Positions 1 through 7,404 are shown, counted from the first letter of the stretch. The stretch is DNA of 10,225 nt from RGIG1959 sp045540655 (GCA_045540655.1 JAZQHP010000041.1:1-10225); one strand, 5' to 3'. Program-made: numbers and translations. The notes: generated by a model from the sequence alone, not told the origin.

Positions 1-1
1 C

Positions 2-2767
2 GCCGCGATGGACGACAAAGCCAAGAAGGGTCCGCGTGCGGTATTCCTGTTTGCGGGTCCTCCCGGTGTCGGCAAAACGATGCTCGCCGAGGAACTGGCG
101 ACAGCGATCGGGCGTAAGTTTGAGCGCTTTGACATGAGCGATTTCGCTGAGCGCGAGTCGGTTTCGCGTTTTGCGGGTTCACTGGCGGTGTATAAGGATT
201 CCGAAGAAGGTGTTGTTACCTCGTTCCTGAAAAAGCACCCCGAAAGCGTTGTGCTGTTTGACGAGATTGAAAAGGCCCACATTAACGTGATCCACCAATT
301 CCTGCAGATGCTCGACGCGGGTCACCTGACCGACAGCAAGCATCACACGGAAGTGTCCTGCAAAAAAGCGATCATCATCATGACCTCTAATGCGGGACGC
401 CAGTTGTATGAAAATGAGACAGGGGACATGTCCCTGTATTCGAACAAGCAGGTTATTAAGGCGTTGCGCGAGGACATCAATATCCACACCGGCAACCCGT
501 TTTTCCCGTCGGCAATCTGCTCGCGTCTGGCGACGGGCAGTGTGGTCATGTTCAATCACATGACCGCGCACGTCCTGCAACACATCTCCGACAGCGTTAT
601 GGAAAAGCAGGTGGAGGCGTATCGTCAGAAATTTGATTTCGACGTAAAGATTGCCACCGACGTATCGGCGGCGTTGCTGTTCTCCGAGGGCGCGGGATGC
701 GATGCCCGCACCATCACGGCACGCTCCAAAGCGCTCGTCAGCAATGAGATTTACGAATTGCTTCGCCTGCTCAATTCCGATAAGGTTCCGACGACGATCG
801 ATGCTCTCAAAAACATCCGCTTTGAAGTGGATCTGATGAATGCACCGCAGAAGATTCAGGAAATCTTCAAGCGCCATGCGCGCCCCAAGGTGTTGATCGT
901 GGCGGAGGAAACAGATCTGGCAACCTACCGCGGTATGTTGGATCAGGTGGATCTGTACACCGCCGATACCTGTGAAAAAGCGATCGCTTTGATTGGCAAG
1001 GAAGAAATCGACTTTGCGATGATCGACATCCGTTGCGGTACGCCCGACGGTCAGACGGATGTGCTCAACGTGGAGGATATCGCCTCGGAAGGTCGCTCGA
1101 CGATGAAGTACCTGCTTGCGACCTGTCGGAGTCTGCCTGTGTACCTGCTGGAAAAGGACTTCGAGAAGATTTACGAAGAAGAAAAGCAATCCTTCCTGCG
1201 CCAGGGTGTGCGCGGTGTGATTCTGGCGGACGACATGGTCGATTCGGTGGATCGCATTGCGCTCGAACTGCATCATCAGGACAGCATGATCCGTCTGGAG
1301 CGCGAGAAGAAAATTGTTGCCTTTGAAACGGCACAGGTGGTGTCCGACGACGGTTCCGAAGCGATCGTGCGCTTGTTCGACCTGAAACTGGTGACGAACG
1401 TGGATGCCGAAGACAAGGGCAAGATTTTGGGGGATATCTCCAACAAAAAAGTGCTCTGGGACGACGTGATCGGCGCCGAAAATGCCAAAGAAGAACTCAA
1501 GTTGTTCGTGGATTATATGCGCGACTCCAAAAAGTTCATCGGCACGGGACTGGATATGCCCAAGGGTATTCTGTTGTACGGACCTCCCGGCACGGGTAAA
1601 ACACTGCTTGCCAGAGCGATGGCAACGGCGGCGGGCGTTACCTTCATTCCCACGGAAGGCAACCGCTTTATCAAGAAATGGGCAGGCGAAGGCAAGGATC
1701 AGCTCATCGAGCTGTTTGAAACCGCCAGAAAGTATGCGCCCGCCATTATCTTTATCGATGAGATCGACGTCATTGCCCGCGATCGCAGTAAAAAGGGTGA
1801 CGGCGAAGGGTACCGCGGCGAGGATGTGCTGACGGCATTCCTGGCGCAGGTAGACGGTTTTGCGGTGGATCCTGCACGTCCGGTCTTTGTGCTGGGTGCC
1901 ACCAACTACGACGTGGATCCCGCGGCGCAAAACTCGCTGGATCAGGCGTTCCTGCGCCGCTTTGACAATCGCATCTATGTGGATCTCCCCAACGAGGAGG
2001 AGCGCGAGCGCTTCCTGCGTCTGCAGCGCGAGAAGAAACAGGCGCTTGCCACGGTATCGGATGCGGAGCTTCGCAGCATTGCCAAGCGCTCCATCGGTCA
2101 GAGCTGTGCCAACCTGGCATCTGTTATCAGCCTTGCCATGCGCACGGCGGTGCGCAAAGGCGTGACGAAGGTCGACGACGCGTTGCTCGATCAGGCGTAT
2201 GAATCCTTCTTCGGCGGTGAGGAGAAGCAGTGGGATCCCGAACAGGTGAAACGCACGGCGCGTCACGAAGCGGGTCACACGTTGGTATGCTGGCTCTCCG
2301 GCGAAAAACCGTCGTATGTGACCATTGTGTCCCGCGGCAACCACGGCGGCTACATGCAGCATGCGTCCAAAGAGGATAAGATGGTGCTCACGAAGGAAGA
2401 TTTGCTGGCGAACGTGCGCACGGCGCTCGCGGGTCGCGCGACGGAAATTGTCTATTACGGTGAACAGGACGGCATTTCGACGGGAGCCAGTGCCGATCTG
2501 CGCGCGGCGACCGGCACGGTGTATAACATGCTGTGCGTGTACGGCATGGACGAAGAGTACGGTATGGCGGCGTTGCTGTTTGACAAGCCCGATATGCCCG
2601 ATGCCGTGCGCGGACGTATCAACGAGGTGCTCAACCGCGAAATGAAGGTGACCATCGACATGGTGCGCAACAACACAGACAAGATCGATCGCATGGTCGA
2701 AGCGTTGCTGGAAAAGAACCATCTGACCGAAGAGGAGATCGATGCGATTTTCTCCGCGGAGGCATAA
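2..2767 (+). CDS. Fused AAA+ protease: ClpB-D2-like AAA+, receiver-like domain, FtsH-type AAA+ and M41 peptidase (5' partial)
   Basis: The reading frame is open through the left edge, and the first visible ATG (8-10) falls inside a Clp-type AAA+ fold, so the true start lies upstream. Residues are numbered from that ATG. AAA+ module 1 resembles ClpB D2: Walker A 17-24 (GPPGVGKT), pore-loop Tyr62, Walker B 81-88 (VVLFDEIE), sensor-1 Asn128, arginine-finger candidate Arg173 and a DAR sensor-2 at 232-234. A receiver-like fold covers about 293-425. AAA+ module 2 is FtsH-like: Walker A 525-532 (GPPGTGKT), pore Phe554, Walker B 580-587 (IIFIDEID), sensor-1 Asn633 and Arg650/651. The M41 protease has HEAGH at 753-757 and third zinc ligand Asp830 in STGASAD. 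By family knowledge this is an ATP-driven unfoldase and zinc protease. Ordinary FtsH has N-terminal membrane helices; none is visible here, so it may be cytosolic. The substrate is unknown. A terminator follows directly. The domain calls are firm; the biological role is not known. Confidence 0.9.
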   Translation, partial: AAMDDKAKKGPRAVFLFAGPPGVGKTMLAEELATAIGRKFERFDMSDFAERESVSRFAGSLAVYKDSEEGVVTSFLKKHPESVVLFDEIEKAHINVIHQFLQMLDAGHLTDSKHHTEVSCKKAIIIMTSNAGRQLYENETGDMSLYSNKQVIKALREDINIHTGNPFFPSAICSRLATGSVVMFNHMTAHVLQHISDSVMEKQVEAYRQKFDFDVKIATDVSAALLFSEGAGCDARTITARSKALVSNEIYELLRLLNSDKVPTTIDALKNIRFEVDLMNAPQKIQEIFKRHARPKVLIVAEETDLATYRGMLDQVDLYTADTCEKAIALIGKEEIDFAMIDIRCGTPDGQTDVLNVEDIASEGRSTMKYLLATCRSLPVYLLEKDFEKIYEEEKQSFLRQGVRGVILADDMVDSVDRIALELHHQDSMIRLEREKKIVAFETAQVVSDDGSEAIVRLFDLKLVTNVDAEDKGKILGDISNKKVLWDDVIGAENAKEELKLFVDYMRDSKKFIGTGLDMPKGILLYGPPGTGKTLLARAMATAAGVTFIPTEGNRFIKKWAGEGKDQLIELFETARKYAPAIIFIDEIDVIARDRSKKGDGEGYRGEDVLTAFLAQVDGFAVDPARPVFVLGATNYDVDPAAQNSLDQAFLRRFDNRIYVDLPNEEERERFLRLQREKKQALATVSDAELRSIAKRSIGQSCANLASVISLAMRTAVRKGVTKVDDALLDQAYESFFGGEEKQWDPEQVKRTARHEAGHTLVCWLSGEKPSYVTIVSRGNHGGYMQHASKEDKMVLTKEDLLANVRTALAGRATEIVYYGEQDGISTGASADLRAATGTVYNMLCVYGMDEEYGMAALLFDKPDMPDAVRGRINEVLNREMKVTIDMVRNNTDKIDRMVEALLEKNHLTEEEIDAIFSAEA

Positions 2768-2784
2768 ACGATCTACAACCAATC

Positions 2785-2822
2785 AAAGCCCGGCCGACAT
2801 CATCCGTGTCGGACGGGCTTTT
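2785..2822 (+). terminator. Rho-independent terminator of the fused protease gene
   Basis: An inverted repeat starts 18 bases after the stop codon. The left arm AAGCCCGGCCGACA (2786-2799) pairs with TGTCGGACGGGCTT (2807-2820) with one internal mismatch, and a short T run follows. It sits between convergent genes and faces the plus-strand protease gene. Confidence 0.85.
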
Positions 2823-2842
2823 CGGCGTCTTGGGATATGAAT

Positions 2843-2879
2843 AAAAAAGCCCTGCCGATCCATAAATGATCGGCAGGGC
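2843..2879 (-). terminator. Rho-independent terminator of the minus-strand C39/dockerin gene
   Basis: A perfect 12-bp stem (GCCCTGCCGATC at 2849-2860 with GATCGGCAGGGC at 2868-2879) encloses a 7-base loop. On the minus strand it is followed by six U residues, from the A run at 2843-2848. It lies 24 bases beyond the stop codon of the minus-strand gene and insulates it from the convergent protease gene. Confidence 0.92.
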
Positions 2880-2903
2880 GGGATGAGCGGTATAAGGGAC
2901 AGA

Positions 2904-5219
2904 TCAGTCGGACAGCATCGCGAGCATCAGCAGTTTGGCGTCGGTGGTGTTGATTTCGGCGTCGCCGTTCATATCGGCGGCGGCTTCCGCGTCTACAGGC
3001 AGCGCTTCGTCACGAAGCACGCTGAGCATGATGTTGCGCACGTCGGAGGTGGATTTGGCACCGTTGCGGTCCACGTCGCCGCGGATCGCCAGCGTGTATT
3101 CGGAGATCAGCGTGTCGCCGTTCATGACCCTGACGGTCAGACCTGTCTTGGCGACGGCGGTGTCCGTCACTTCCGTGCCGTTATCGAACAGGCGGACATA
3201 CTGACCGTTGTTCATGCCGTTCTTGGCCTGCGAAACGGTGAGATCCGTAAAAGCGCCGACAAGGACATCGGTATCCCGGTTGAGCACGTAATCGGTGTTG
3301 GTGATGTCGATGTAGCCCTGCCACGAACCGCTCTTCACCACGTCGTCGGTGAAGTATTTGGTTACGGGCGCGTCGCACATCTGAACGGCGTACAGCGTGC
3401 CATCGCCTTCGCTGCGCAGTTCAAAGGAAACCTTCTTGATCACACTCTGACCGTCGGCGGGCAGGATACCGTTCCATTCATACATACCAAGCAGGTTGAA
3501 CGAGCGGGAATACTGACCGGGGTTAAGACCGAGCTCGGGATATTCGGTGAAGCCGAGCACGTTGTAGTAGTCCGACACGAGTGACACGTATTTGTCGCCT
3601 TCGGAGGTGGTCACCACCATCGACACGTCGAAGTTGGCGCCCGATTGCACCGAAACGATCCAGTTGGCAAGCTGTTGCGGCGCATAGGACACGTTCGGGT
3701 AGAAGCTCACCGTGTAGCCGGCGGTACCTTGGATGTTGAGGACGCCCTTATCATAGGTGTAGGAACCTGTCGCGCCCGCGATCGGCTCCTGCACGATCGT
3801 GTCGGGATTCATCAGATCGAGGTAGTTCTGCTCGCCGCTGAAACAAACTCCGTAGAGGTTGACATAGTCCGTCTCATTGCCGATAACGAAGTAACGGATC
3901 GCTTCGATGTTGACCACACCGTCGGCGGGCAGGGTCCAGTCGCCGTTAGAATAGAGATAGTTACCGACGTTGGCGGTCAGCACATATTGACCGGGCTGGA
4001 AGTCGGCATCGGTACCGTTGATGATCTGCGACAGCTTCACAACGTGTGTGTTCATCGACGTATCACGGAAAAGAATGGCGGCGTTGAACTGAGCGGTCGC
4101 GTTGAGGGAGATGTTCAGATAGGCGTATTTTGACAGATCGACGCTGGTCTGATGGGTGGCGATCGCCGACGGCCAACCGTAGCCTTCGCCTGCTTTATAC
4201 AGCGTGGCGGCGCCTGAAGAGGGATTGAAGTAGGTCCACACACTGCCGGTATCGCAGGCTTCGGAGGCGAAGTTGGTACCGGTGGGCATGTAGTCGGTGG
4301 TTTGCGGCCAGGTGATCGCACGCCACTCGGCGTGGAGTGAGCGATTGGCCCAGATGGCGGTGGTATCAAACAGGAATTCGTAGCCGTCCTCGTCATACCA
4401 GCCGAGGAATTCGAAGCCATCACGGGTGGGGGTGGGCTTGGTCGCATATTTGCCTTCCTCGACGGTCTGCGCTTTCACACTGCTGCCGCCGCGGGAGTCA
4501 AAGGTCACGGTGTAGGTCTTTTCCATCACCTGGTTATTGATCACCGTGCCCGTGCGGGACAGCAGGCAGAACCAGTCGAGTTTCAGCTTGCCGCTGGCGA
4601 GCTTCGACGGCGACACCCAGCAGTCGCCCAGACCGGTGCCGGCATTGGAATTGGTGCCGCGGGCGGCGGTGGGGTAGCTGTCATACAGGTGGTAGCTCGC
4701 GCCGTCCCAATCTACGATCGCGATAAAGTGGCCGGGCACGTGACCGATCGCCACGCCGCCGTTTGCCAGATGGTTTTTAAGCTTCGTGGAGGACGAACCC
4801 GCCCAGTAGCCGTCGGAGCCGTTGCAGTCCACCGTGAAGCCGTAGCGCGTGCCGTATTTGGCTTGCAGACGGGGATAGATGGTGCCGCGATAGGTGCCCG
4901 CGTGCGAGGAACCGGGGTTATACCCGCCGATGGAGTGACCCCATGCGGCAACCTCGGTCACACTCATTTCGTTACCGGTCAGGAATCCGACTGCGTTGAC
5001 GATCGCGAACATACCGCAACCGGTGCGATACAGCGTGCCGTTGACGGGATCGCCGTACGTGTAGTTTTTCCATTTGGCGAGGTTTTGACGCACAATGGGA
5101 GTGGGGTTCACGGTGTAAGCGTCCGCCGTGAAAGCACCGATGCTGACCATGGACACCAACATCGTCAGTGCCATCATCAGGGACAACACCTTGAGCGAAA
5201 CGTTTTGGATGGTTTTCAT
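2904..5219 (-). CDS. Secreted C39-like cysteine peptidase-fold protein with InlB repeat, two beta-sandwich modules and C-terminal dockerin
   Basis: The protein is 771 residues with a signal peptide (basic start, hydrophobic 7-29, likely cleavage after TADA at 34). A C39_2-like papain fold covers about 60-222, with candidate Cys68 (in RTGCGM), His164 (GHFIAIVDWDG) and Asp180 (YHLYDSYP). An InlB/Listeria-Bacteroides repeat follows (about 235-300, with TFDSRGG and GFEFLGWYDEDG). Two beta-sandwich modules at about 305-462 and 475-618 share a PGQY motif, so they look duplicated. A small beta module (632-711) leads into a dockerin with two calcium loops: DVDRNG..SD (715-726) and DMNGDAEINTTD (749-760). 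Such proteins are exported, and dockerins bind cohesins; whether the C39 domain cleaves peptides is unproven. The ATG at 5219 is supported by an AAAGGTG ribosome site at 5231-5237 and by the signal peptide. The gene is divergent from the phosphodiester glycosidase gene and ends at its own terminator. Domain identities are good; the substrate is unknown. Confidence 0.88.
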   Translation of the reverse strand: MKTIQNVSLKVLSLMMALTMLVSMVSIGAFTADAYTVNPTPIVRQNLAKWKNYTYGDPVNGTLYRTGCGMFAIVNAVGFLTGNEMSVTEVAAWGHSIGGYNPGSSHAGTYRGTIYPRLQAKYGTRYGFTVDCNGSDGYWAGSSSTKLKNHLANGGVAIGHVPGHFIAIVDWDGASYHLYDSYPTAARGTNSNAGTGLGDCWVSPSKLASGKLKLDWFCLLSRTGTVINNQVMEKTYTVTFDSRGGSSVKAQTVEEGKYATKPTPTRDGFEFLGWYDEDGYEFLFDTTAIWANRSLHAEWRAITWPQTTDYMPTGTNFASEACDTGSVWTYFNPSSGAATLYKAGEGYGWPSAIATHQTSVDLSKYAYLNISLNATAQFNAAILFRDTSMNTHVVKLSQIINGTDADFQPGQYVLTANVGNYLYSNGDWTLPADGVVNIEAIRYFVIGNETDYVNLYGVCFSGEQNYLDLMNPDTIVQEPIAGATGSYTYDKGVLNIQGTAGYTVSFYPNVSYAPQQLANWIVSVQSGANFDVSMVVTTSEGDKYVSLVSDYYNVLGFTEYPELGLNPGQYSRSFNLLGMYEWNGILPADGQSVIKKVSFELRSEGDGTLYAVQMCDAPVTKYFTDDVVKSGSWQGYIDITNTDYVLNRDTDVLVGAFTDLTVSQAKNGMNNGQYVRLFDNGTEVTDTAVAKTGLTVRVMNGDTLISEYTLAIRGDVDRNGAKSTSDVRNIMLSVLRDEALPVDAEAAADMNGDAEINTTDAKLLMLAMLSD

Positions 5220-5287
5220 AGTGAATCGTCACCTTTCTGAGATTTTGTGATTCTGTACGCGGGAATGCGCCGCTTTCTGTTTAGTAT

Positions 5288-5316
5288 ATCATACCATATT
5301 TTTTGAAAAGAGTAAA
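5288..5316 (-). promoter_or_regulatory. Sigma-A-like promoter of the minus-strand C39/dockerin gene
   Basis: Read on the minus strand, a -35 TTTACT (5311-5316) and a -10 TATGAT (5288-5293) are separated by 17 bases, with an extended -10 TG one base upstream. This would start transcription near 5281 and leave a leader of about 60 bases before the ATG. The match is good but is by eye only. Confidence 0.65.
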
Positions 5317-5327
5317 GAAGTTATAGG

Positions 5328-5356
5328 CAAAATTGCCGTTTTGAACGGTAATTTTG
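5328..5356. repeat. Inverted repeat with 13-bp arms between divergent promoters
   Basis: The left arm CAAAATTGCCGTT (5328-5340) and right arm AACGGTAATTTTG (5344-5356) pair at 12 of 13 positions, with the remaining pair a G.T, around a 3-base loop. It lies 11 bases upstream of the minus-strand -35 box, outside both likely transcripts. An operator is therefore a better reading than a terminator or attenuator. No regulator gene is visible in the window. Confidence 0.7.
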
Positions 5357-5374
5357 TGCAGTATGCGTCAAAAA

Positions 5375-5426
5375 GCTCTGCGCAAAATGTCTTATAAATA
5401 GCTCTACACAAAATGTCTTATAAATA
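5375..5426. repeat. Two tandem 26-bp repeats upstream of the phosphodiester glycosidase promoter
   Basis: Two adjacent 26-base units occupy 5375-5400 and 5401-5426 and differ at only two positions (GCTCTGCGC versus GCTCTACAC at their starts). Each contains CAAAATGTCTTATAAATA. The array ends 26 bases before the -35 box of the plus-strand promoter. The core CAAAAT also occurs in the neighbouring inverted repeat. An activator or repressor array is plausible; a chance tandem duplication is the alternative. Confidence 0.75.
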
Positions 5427-5452
5427 ATCTATATATTTCTTTGAAAAAGCGG

Positions 5453-5481
5453 TTGCACTTGCGGATGATGTATGCTATACT
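5453..5481 (+). promoter_or_regulatory. Sigma-A-like promoter of the phosphodiester glycosidase gene
   Basis: A -35 TTGCAC (5453-5458) and a -10 TATACT (5476-5481) are separated by exactly 17 bases, with an extended -10 TG at 5473-5474. Transcription would begin near 5488. The ribosome site AGGAGG (5514-5519) lies 7 bases before the ATG at 5527. Confidence 0.82.
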
Positions 5482-5526
5482 TTATCTGTATATATCCGAC
5501 ATGAAATCGGAAAAGGAGGACCAATC

Positions 5527-7224
5527 ATGAAACATTTGCGTTTGCTTGCCGTGCTGACGGCGCTTGCCGTGCTGTTTTCGGTGATGGCGATGCCCGCCGC
5601 AGCGTATGAGCTGAATGTCGGCGAGAAATACGACGGTTTCGGTACGGTCGTAAGCACGACCACCGAAAAAGGTGTTGCCGGTGTGGAAGGCTACGATTAT
5701 ACGTACCTGACGTTTACCGATCTGACGAAGAAGGGTCAGACGGTGCACACGTTGGAATTTAACCCCGCGACCACCGGTCTCATCCCGATGGCGTATCAGG
5801 CGAAGCCCTCGTACGGCTATCGCGTGAACGAGTCTGTGGATGCGGCGATTGCGGAAGGCTATGAAGTGGTCGGCGCGATCAACGGCGAATTCTTCTCTAT
5901 GAACAGCGGCAACTACGGTACGCTGGAAGGTCGCCTGGTCACCAACGGCCGCATTGTGGCGGACAGCGAAAATCGCCGCGAGATCTGCCTGGCGATCGAC
6001 AGCAACGGCAGCTTCAATCTCGTGGAATCCGAACTGGCGTATAAGGTGAAGATCGACGGCGTGGCGGTCAACGGCGGCGCGGGCATGATCAGCACCATCA
6101 ACAAGCGCTTTGTCGGCACCAACTGGTGGGATCCGTGGATGTACTTCGACTATGAAACGGGCGGCAAAACCTACACCAACGCCGATGTCAAGGGCGTGGA
6201 GGTTGTGTTTGACAAACTCGACGGCACCGAACTGACCATCGAAGGCACCCTGAAGGGCAAGGTCGTGTCGGTCAACAAAGACACCTACGGCACCGAAATG
6301 ACGAAGGATCAGTTTGTGCTGTTCGCGCAGAGCACCTCGGCGAACTATGCGAAGCTGGCGAATCTGACGGTCGGTCAGGAAATCGAAATCTTCGCGGACG
6401 AGCTTGTGAAGGCTTCCGAAGATGTCATGAAGAATGCGATGACGGTCAGCGCCGCGAAGTACAACATCGTGATGAACGGCGAAAACAACATTGCCAACAT
6501 CAAAGACGACGGCGGTCTGGTGGCGCAGCGTGCCCAGCGCACGGCGATCGGCGTCAAGGCGGACGGCACCGTTGTGATGCTCTGTGCGGCGGGCCGCGGC
6601 ACTTCGGGTGCCTACACCTACGGCCTGACGCTTGAGAAGCTCGCGAAAATGATGATCGATCTGGATTGCCAATATGCGGTCGCGCTGGACGGCGGCGGAT
6701 CGAGCTATATGCATGTTAACGGCGAAGCGAAGTTCTACACCTCCGACAACGGCTATATCCGTCCGGTCGGCAGCTCCATCCTGATCTGCAAGCGCAACGA
6801 CGTGACCACCGATCCGACGGCGAAGGAAGCCCTCAAGGCGGTCATCGACGAAGCGAACGCGATGGGTGAGCCTGTGACCGAGGCAAAGAAGACGGCGCTG
6901 GCGGCGGCGATCACCGAGGCACAGGCGGCGTATGACAACGCCAACTCCGTGACGGGTGACTTCGTACGTGAGGCGATGGATCTGAAAGCGGCGATGGCGA
7001 TGGACGACACGCCCGAAGAGACCACGACCACCACGACGGTGACCGAAGAAACGACCACCACGGCGGCGGAAGTGACCACCACGACGGTGGCGAAGGCGGA
7101 TAACTCGCAAAACAGCCCCAATACCGCAGATGCGGGTACGGCGTTGCTGTATGTGCTGGCGGCGGCGATGGCGCTGACGGCGGTTGCTGCTCTGGCGGGT
7201 ATGCGCAAGAAAGCCACCCGCTGA
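5527..7224 (+). CDS. Secreted phosphodiester glycosidase (NAGPA domain) with Thr-rich linker and sortase-like C-terminal signal
   Basis: The protein is 565 residues with a clear signal peptide (cleavage likely after PAAA at 26). The NAGPA/phosphodiester glycosidase core covers about 80-422. Hallmarks are AINGEFF (117-123), the RTAIGVKADG segment from Arg338, and LDGGGSS (387-393). The mammalian relative, uncovering enzyme, removes GlcNAc from GlcNAc-1-phosphodiesters. Bacterial relatives are often linked to cell-wall or exopolysaccharide phosphodiesters, but the substrate here is inferred only. A helical FIVAR-like segment (about 430-492) is followed by a Thr-rich linker (495-522), then SPNTAD (530-535), a hydrophobic stretch (539-558) and the basic tail MRKKATR. 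That order is typical of an LPXTG-type wall anchor, though Ala replaces the usual Gly. The start is fixed by AGGAGG seven bases upstream and the signal peptide. It has its own promoter and terminator. Confidence 0.9.
   Translation: MKHLRLLAVLTALAVLFSVMAMPAAAYELNVGEKYDGFGTVVSTTTEKGVAGVEGYDYTYLTFTDLTKKGQTVHTLEFNPATTGLIPMAYQAKPSYGYRVNESVDAAIAEGYEVVGAINGEFFSMNSGNYGTLEGRLVTNGRIVADSENRREICLAIDSNGSFNLVESELAYKVKIDGVAVNGGAGMISTINKRFVGTNWWDPWMYFDYETGGKTYTNADVKGVEVVFDKLDGTELTIEGTLKGKVVSVNKDTYGTEMTKDQFVLFAQSTSANYAKLANLTVGQEIEIFADELVKASEDVMKNAMTVSAAKYNIVMNGENNIANIKDDGGLVAQRAQRTAIGVKADGTVVMLCAAGRGTSGAYTYGLTLEKLAKMMIDLDCQYAVALDGGGSSYMHVNGEAKFYTSDNGYIRPVGSSILICKRNDVTTDPTAKEALKAVIDEANAMGEPVTEAKKTALAAAITEAQAAYDNANSVTGDFVREAMDLKAAMAMDDTPEETTTTTTVTEETTTTAAEVTTTTVAKADNSQNSPNTADAGTALLYVLAAAMALTAVAALAGMRKKATR
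7015..7095 (+). repeat. Low-complexity Thr-rich linker repeat inside the glycosidase gene
   Basis: Repeats of ACCACC/ACGACG encode a run rich in Thr, Val and Glu. The 16-base unit GACCACCACGACGGTG occurs at 7026-7041 and again at 7074-7089. It encodes a flexible, possibly glycosylated linker between the extracellular domains and the wall-sorting tail. Repeat length could vary between strains. Confidence 0.75.
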
Positions 7225-7253
7225 TTGCTCCTTCCTTATTCCTTACATATTTG

Positions 7254-7293
7254 AAATCCCGCATGATTCCCGGCGAATCATACGGGATTTTTT
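7254..7293 (+). terminator. Rho-independent terminator of the phosphodiester glycosidase gene
   Basis: AAATCCCGCATGATTC (7254-7269) pairs with GAATCATACGGGATTT (7275-7290) with a single imperfect pair around a 5-base loop. The arm ends in a run of six T residues (7288-7293). It lies 30 bases past the stop codon. Confidence 0.92.
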
Positions 7294-7322
7294 ATAAAGT
7301 GAAGACCGCGTGAAGGAAGCGG

Positions 7323-7350
7323 CAAAAGAATTGACTTTTGTGCGCAAAAG
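7323..7350. promoter_or_regulatory. Candidate operator: alternating CAAAAG / CTTTTG half-sites overlapping the promoter
   Basis: Three 6-base half-sites alternate in orientation: CAAAAG (7323-7328), CTTTTG (7335-7340) and CAAAAG (7345-7350). The last two form the near-palindrome CTTTTGTGCGCAAAAG, which overlaps the -35 box and fills most of the -35/-10 spacer. That is a classic repressor position. The TTTTGTGC core resembles the CAAAAT-containing repeats in the 5328-5426 region. The regulator is unknown. Confidence 0.5.
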
Positions 7351-7359
7351 CGATAAAAT
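7331..7359 (+). promoter_or_regulatory. Sigma-A-like promoter of the GH26-like gene
   Basis: A -35 TTGACT (7331-7336) and a -10 TAAAAT (7354-7359) are separated by 17 bases. This predicts a start near 7366 and a leader of about 40 bases. The preceding gene is closed by a terminator, so the GH26-like gene is probably transcribed on its own. Confidence 0.82.
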
Positions 7360-7404
7360 ATAGGTATTATATACGGGTGTATCTCCTTGAAAGGGGAAAG
7401 AGAC

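Noticed and set aside
179..2782. Very long minus-strand open frame opposite the fused protease
   Set aside because: Its product is low-complexity, His/Arg/Gln-rich and has no recognisable domain. The plus-strand frame has clear AAA+ and M41 motifs. GC-rich codon use commonly leaves the opposite strand open.
5328..5356. Inverted repeat as a terminator
   Set aside because: No gene reads into it, it lacks a following T run on either strand, and it lies upstream of both promoters.
5375..5426. Tandem 26-bp repeats as a CRISPR remnant
   Set aside because: The two units abut with no spacer between them and there are no cas genes nearby.
5482..7110. Long minus-strand open frame opposite the phosphodiester glycosidase gene
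   Set aside because: The predicted product is His/Arg-rich with no motif, while the plus strand has a promoter, ribosome site, signal peptide and NAGPA motifs.
7323..7359. CcpA cre site in the GH26-like promoter
   Set aside because: The AAAAGCGATAAAA stretch has a partial resemblance but lacks the conserved outer TG and CA positions of a cre site.
7387..7404. In-frame TTG as a start of the GH26-like gene, giving six extra residues
   Set aside because: The GGGGA ribosome site lies between this TTG and the ATG at 7405 and is well placed only for the ATG. The signal peptide also begins naturally at MKKSM.
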